Of a DNA stretch of 64,000 nucleotides, positions 60,228 through 64,000 are shown piece after piece. The DNA is from Trebonia sp963737285 (GTDB lineage Bacteria > Actinomycetota > Actinomycetes > Streptosporangiales > Streptosporangiaceae). Both the position numbers and the translations under genes were made by a program. The notes under the pieces are model-generated. The model ran no database searches and was not told where the DNA came from. It saw only the letters and a list, made by a program, of their open reading frames with translations. The stretch lies in NCBI GenBank assembly GCA_963737285.1, contig CAVTRT010000002.1:1364001-1428000 (forward strand), read 5' to 3'. Numbering within the stretch: position 1 is the first letter of the stretch; each line of letters starts with the position of its first letter.

Positions 60228-61021
60228 GCCCGGTTGCCTGCCGGGGTGTCGCCGTTCACGGTTGTCCCAAGGTGGCTGGTGATGGAGCCGTCGCGGACGC
60301 GGATAACGTGGTGGCAGCGCCCGGCGATGACCGGGTCGTGGGTAGCGATGACCAAGGTGGTGCCGTGCTCGGCGTTCAGGGCCAGCAGCAGCTCAATGAT
60401 CTCGGTGCCGGTGGCCGAGTCGAGGTTGCCGGTGGGCTCGTCGGCCAGCAGCAGGCCGGGCTGCATGATCAGGGCGCGGGCGATCGCGACGCGCTGCTGC
60501 TGGCCGCCCGACAGCTGCGATGGCAGGGCCCCAGCCCGGTCGCCCAGCCCGACCGCCTCCAAAAGCTGCTGGGCGCGGGCGGCCGGGTCGAAGGACAGGC
60601 GCCGCCGCCGGGGCAGGGCAGGGGCGATGACGTTGTCGCGGGCCGATAGGGCCGGCAGCAGGTGGAACTTCTGGAATACGAACCCGACCGTGGCACGGTA
60701 GGAGGCCAGCCGCCCCCGGCCCAGGCCAGTGATCTCGGTACCGCCCACCTCGATCGTGCCGCCGTCAGGCGCGTCGATCGCGCCCAGCAGGTGCAGCAAG
60801 GTCGACTTGCCCGACCCGCTCGGCCCGGTCAGCGCCGCCGTGTCCCCCGCCGCCAGGTCAAGGCTGACATCATCGACCGCCGTGATCGGCTCCGCGTTAC
60901 CGGGGCTATAGGTCTTCTGCACGCCGGCCAGGTGCAAGGCAAATCCGGTCGTGGTCACGAGTGCTCCGTTCTTGGGGCGTGCTGCGGTGCTCTTCATGCT
61001 GGTCCTGGTCATCCTTGTCAT
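60224..61021 (-). CDS. ABC transporter ATP-binding protein, MacB/LolD type
   Basis: A 265-residue ATPase: Walker A GPSGSGKST in ALTGPSGSGKSTLLHLLGAI, Q-loop FVFQKFHLLPALSARDNV, signature LSGGQQQRVAIARALIMQPG, Walker B LLLADEPTGNLDSATGTEII, switch His in TLVIATHDPV. This class powers FtsX-like permeases that move lipoproteins, drugs or peptides at the outer face. ATG 61021 overlaps the FtsX-A stop; a GTG before TTTGFALHL is an alternative. It is the only complete ATPase for both FtsX copies and precedes the signal peptidase with a 4-base overlap. Confidence 0.9.
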   Translation of the reverse strand: MTRMTRTSMKSTAARPKNGALVTTTGFALHLAGVQKTYSPGNAEPITAVDDVSLDLAAGDTAALTGPSGSGKSTLLHLLGAIDAPDGGTIEVGGTEITGLGRGRLASYRATVGFVFQKFHLLPALSARDNVIAPALPRRRRLSFDPAARAQQLLEAVGLGDRAGALPSQLSGGQQQRVAIARALIMQPGLLLADEPTGNLDSATGTEIIELLLALNAEHGTTLVIATHDPVIAGRCHHVIRVRDGSITSHLGTTVNGDTPAGNRA

Positions 61022-63967
61022 GCCTCCGCCAGGTGGCGAGCAGGCGGGGTACGCATCAGCCGGCGGGCCGGGGCCAGCGAGGCAACCATGACCAGCGCCA
61101 CCGCAGCGGCGCCGATCCCGGCGGCGGCCGCGATCGCGCTCGCGGGCGCGGCGCCCGTGGCGAGCCAGACGCCCAGCACCGGCAGCGCGCACCCCACGAC
61201 CGCACCGGCCACCGCGGTAATCGCTGTCTCGACGGCACCCAGCCGGGTCAGGTCGCTGTTTGCCCACCCGGTAGCCCGAAGCAGCGCGTGCTCCCCTGCC
61301 CGGTCCCGGGTCGCGGTGTAGTAGATGTCCCCCGCCAGCGCCAGCCCCAGGACCGCGCAAACCACGGCAGCCACGTAGTCAGCGGCGTGGACCTGCACGA
61401 TGATCGCCTGCCCGAGCAAGGTCCCCGACGTCGCCCCGTGGAAGGCCAGGGTCAGCACCGTCAGCAGGGTCAGGCCCGCGACCGCCAGCGCGACCCCGGC
61501 GGCCGCCAGCAGCGACCGGCCCGGCACCCGCGCCACGTTCACCACCGCCAGCCGCGCCAGCGACCCGACCTTGAGCGTGCGATAGCGGCGGCCTGCCCGG
61601 CACGGCCGCGGTCGCCGTGCCAGGATGGGCGCGGGCCGCCATCAGCGCCGGGTACAAGCCAGCCAGGCACGTCAGCACCAGCGCCACAGCCCCCAGCGCA
61701 AGGTAAGTCAAGGCACTGAACCTCGCCCCCGCCAGCGGCGCCAGCCCCGCCGCCAGCGCGGCACCGCCAACACCGGCAGCGACCCCGAGCAGCGCGCACT
61801 CAGTGAGGATCAAACCGGCCAGGGATCGTCGCGGCCAGCCGGTACACGCCAGCACCGCCAGCTCCGGCCTGCGAGTACGGACCGACGCGGCGACCGCGCT
61901 AGCGGTGAACACCGCGCCCAGCACCAGCACCAGCAGCATCAGCAGCCGGGTCTTCTGGTCAATCGCACTGGAGATCAGCTCAGCCGCGCCCTTACGCGAC
62001 CACATCTCGGACAGCTCCAGCTGCGGCCGGCCGTACTTCCCGGCCGGGTCGGTGACGGTCTCCGGGGCGGGCGATGATCCCTCGGTGATGTCCACGTGCA
62101 GGCCAGTGCGCTGGTAGATCTCCTGCGCCACCAGCCGCAACCGCGCCTGCGACGCCGCATCCAGGCCCAGGTGACCAGTCAGCTTCACCCGGATCACGCT
62201 GATCGGCGCGGCCTTGTCCACCCCGTCAGCCGGACCGAGGTTAGTGAAGCTATCAGCGCTCTCCAGCTCCGGCAGCGAGGAGATCGTGGTGAGCAGGCTG
62301 GGGGACACCGACAGCAGCCCCGCCGTGTCCCCGTTCGGCTCCAGGGGCGAGCCGCCCAGCGCCTTCACCGAAGCCGCATTCGCACCAGTGGCAGTGTCAG
62401 GGAAGAAGGTCTGCATCGGCACCGCCGACAGCGCCGAGGAACCGTCGGACACCTTGCCAGGATTGAACGTGCCGACCAGGTTCAGCTGCGGTTCGTTCAC
62501 CCAGCCGTCGACGTTGATGTCCGAGGGGATCGGGACATTCCCATTCAGAGGGTTCACCGCGTCATGCTCGACCAGCGCGCGCACGGCGGTGTCGGTCAGG
62601 TCCGGGAATACATCCTGCAGGGGCACCGTCGAAGGCGGCTCGATGAATTCGCTGCCGGACAACACCTTCCCCGGCGACACGACCTGAGGAACCTGGGCGT
62701 TGCCCTGGCTGGCATAGCGGACTGGCGACGCGGTCATCAGCGTCCTGAAGTCATTCGCCCCGGCCGCGACAGTGCCGAGGTACTGCGCCTCGGTGCTGTT
62801 GGCCAGGTCCTTGCCGGCCAGCTGGTCCAGCAGCTGGCCATACGCCTGCTGCGCGGTCACGGTCACGCTGCCCGTCCTGGCCGCCGGGGCCATGCCGGGC
62901 AGGGCCAGGGCGAGCGTGTCGCCGGTAGCGCCCTTGCCGACCATGGCCGCCGCGGACTGCGGCATCCGGTACTCGCTGACCCGCAAGGCCTCCTGCATCG
63001 GGCTGGCATCGGCGGCCAGCACCGGAACGCTCGTCCACTGACACCGCGTGCCCGGCTTCCAGACACCGGCTGGGGGAGGAGAGAACTCGCCGGCGCAGCT
63101 GCCAACTTTGCTGGTCTGCGCATCCGGCTTGGCGACGGAGTAGCTGACCGGCCCGGCCGACTCGGAAAAGTAGTCACCCGAGGTCACCGCGTCGTCCAGG
63201 CCATCCAGCTTCGCCTCCTGCGCCGGGTCGATCGCCTCCACCAGGAACGGGAAGTACCAGGCAATGTCCTCCGTCCCAGCCGGCAGCTGGCCACTGCCAG
63301 TGGCATGCGGGTTCGCCGGGGACGGAGTATTCCACTCGTCCTCGCGGTTCGTGCTGCCGCACGCCGGCACGATCTCGCTGGTGCTTGAAGCGCTATTACC
63401 GGCCTGGCAGATCGCCAGCATGCTCCCGTCCCGCTGCGGGATGTCCGGGGCAGGCACGCCCAGCGGGACCGCCAGCGGACTCGTCGTCGTGTACGCGTAC
63501 TCGTCCTCAGCGGGAACCTTCGTCAGCCCGTTCTCCGATACGAACTGCGGGGCCAGCCGGTACAGCACCTGCGACTGGCCCGCAGCCGGGCCCGGCACCT
63601 GCACCGGCACGTCATACTGCACGTAGTCATAGCCCACCACGGCCACCGGCGCAGCCGCGTACACACCAGGGATCTGCTCGATCTCCTGCCACTGCTTCAG
63701 CGTTATCCCGCCGTCAACACTGCTCATCGCAGTCGACGACACCAGGTTCCCCTGCTGCTCCGCCGCGCTCACCGACCCCGCCGGGCGCACCAGCAGGTCA
63801 TAAGCCGCACGCGAGTCCGCCTCCAGCGTCCCATGCACCGTCACCTGCTCAGTCCTGGCCGACGCACCCACCAGCGCAAAGCACGCAACCGTGGCAACCA
63901 GCACCACCACCAGCACCACCGACCGCCCAGCACGGAACCGCAACTGAGCAAAAGCAAGACGCAGCAT
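61018..63967 (-). pseudogene. FtsX-like ABC permease, copy A (frameshifted)
   Basis: From ATG 63967 the product matches copy B for about 790 codons: anchor RSVVLVVVLVATVACFALVG, large outer domain, first membrane helices. Near 61591 the frame is lost: where copy B reads VPGGRRYRTLKVGS, this copy has one extra C after GTGCCGGGCAGG. The rest (VVNVARVPGRSLLAAAGVAL and the last helices, ending APARRLMRTPPARHLAEA) is in the next frame to 61018. Joined, it is a complete permease of about 980 residues. A segment with CAGEFSPPPAGVWKPGTRC in the outer domain differs from copy B. Bases 63968-64000 hold no gene. Confidence 0.8.
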
Positions 63968-64000
63968 CTTCAGACTCCACGTAGTAACAGAACCGGAAGG

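Larger units (their letters stand above)
56701..63967 (-). repeat. duplicated FtsX/ABC block
   Basis: 56701-59720 and about 60930-63967 are direct copies: a complete FtsX-type gene followed by at least the first 30 codons of the ABC ATPase. They differ by scattered base changes and one small insertion region in the outer domain. The signal peptidase and the rest of the ATPase lie between them. The left end of the duplication is at or near 56701, next to the GntR gene. Confidence 0.85.

Noticed and set aside
1..64000. tRNA, rRNA, CRISPR arrays, transposases and integrases
   Set aside because: Both strands were read by eye for T-loop-like motifs, regularly spaced repeats and recombinase motifs; none was convincing.

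Overview
The window is about 70% G+C with G/C-ending codons, GTG and TTG starts, ATGA/GTGA gene overlaps and leaderless-looking promoters. Family content points to a soil-type Actinomycetota: glucosyl-3-phosphoglycerate synthase beside a FolP2-type protein, an F420-type LLM oxidoreductase, ABATE-domain and RskA-type proteins, and LuxR-family ATPase regulators. I cannot place it below phylum. No rRNA, tRNA, CRISPR array, transposase or integrase was seen.

Layout. 1-3.2 kb: two tandem paralogous LuxR-type ATPase regulators (the first cut by the window edge). 3.3-5.6 kb: 4-hydroxyphenylpyruvate dioxygenase divergent from an Lrp/AsnC regulator with a palindrome between them, then a mini GntR protein. 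5.8-13.6 kb: a redox block with a frameshifted membrane protein, a cysteine-free HesB-like protein, two copies of a pair (ferric-reductase-like membrane flavoprotein plus secreted FMN-binding protein) around an ABATE protein, and an ECF sigma/anti-sigma/lipoprotein set. 13.8-16.9 kb: aldo/keto reductase, then a divergent unit of a conserved unknown, a CooC/ParA-like ATPase and a thioredoxin with a His-rich tail, with a possible Fur/Zur-type site. 17.1-20.8 kb: a large secreted GH87-like beta-helix enzyme. 20.9-23.5 kb: gpgS, folP2-like and an extradiol-dioxygenase-B-like gene, overlapped as one operon. 24-26.7 kb: TetR, EamA exporter and LysR.

26.7-35 kb: a gene-free stretch with palindromes and tandem repeats, an internally deleted esterase, a 1529-residue secreted ricin-type lectin protein, and a LuxR-type ATPase regulator whose DNA-binding end is cut off by frameshifts. 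35-40.7 kb: a three-gene ABC-2 exporter, an acyltransferase and an APC permease. 40.6-48.8 kb is rich in broken genes (membrane protein, LysM/lysozyme-like protein, phosphoesterase, metallo-beta-lactamase, a lanthipeptide-synthetase tail, a UvrD-like helicase) and includes a FabH-like protein without its catalytic cysteine. 49-56.7 kb is intact metabolism: GNAT, LppX-like lipoprotein, a TetR divergent from a methylmalonyl-CoA-mutase-type large subunit, etfB-etfA, an LLM oxidoreductase and a FadR-type regulator. 56.7-64 kb is a duplicated FtsX/ABC exporter with an S26 signal peptidase between the copies; one ATPase copy is reduced to 30 codons.

Two themes join the parts. First, extracytosolic redox and secretion are heavily represented. 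Second, at least eight reading-frame breaks occur in genes whose conserved sequence continues in another frame. Six are +1 and two are -1 in C runs, so either real decay or insertion-biased sequence error must be settled before these genes are called dead.
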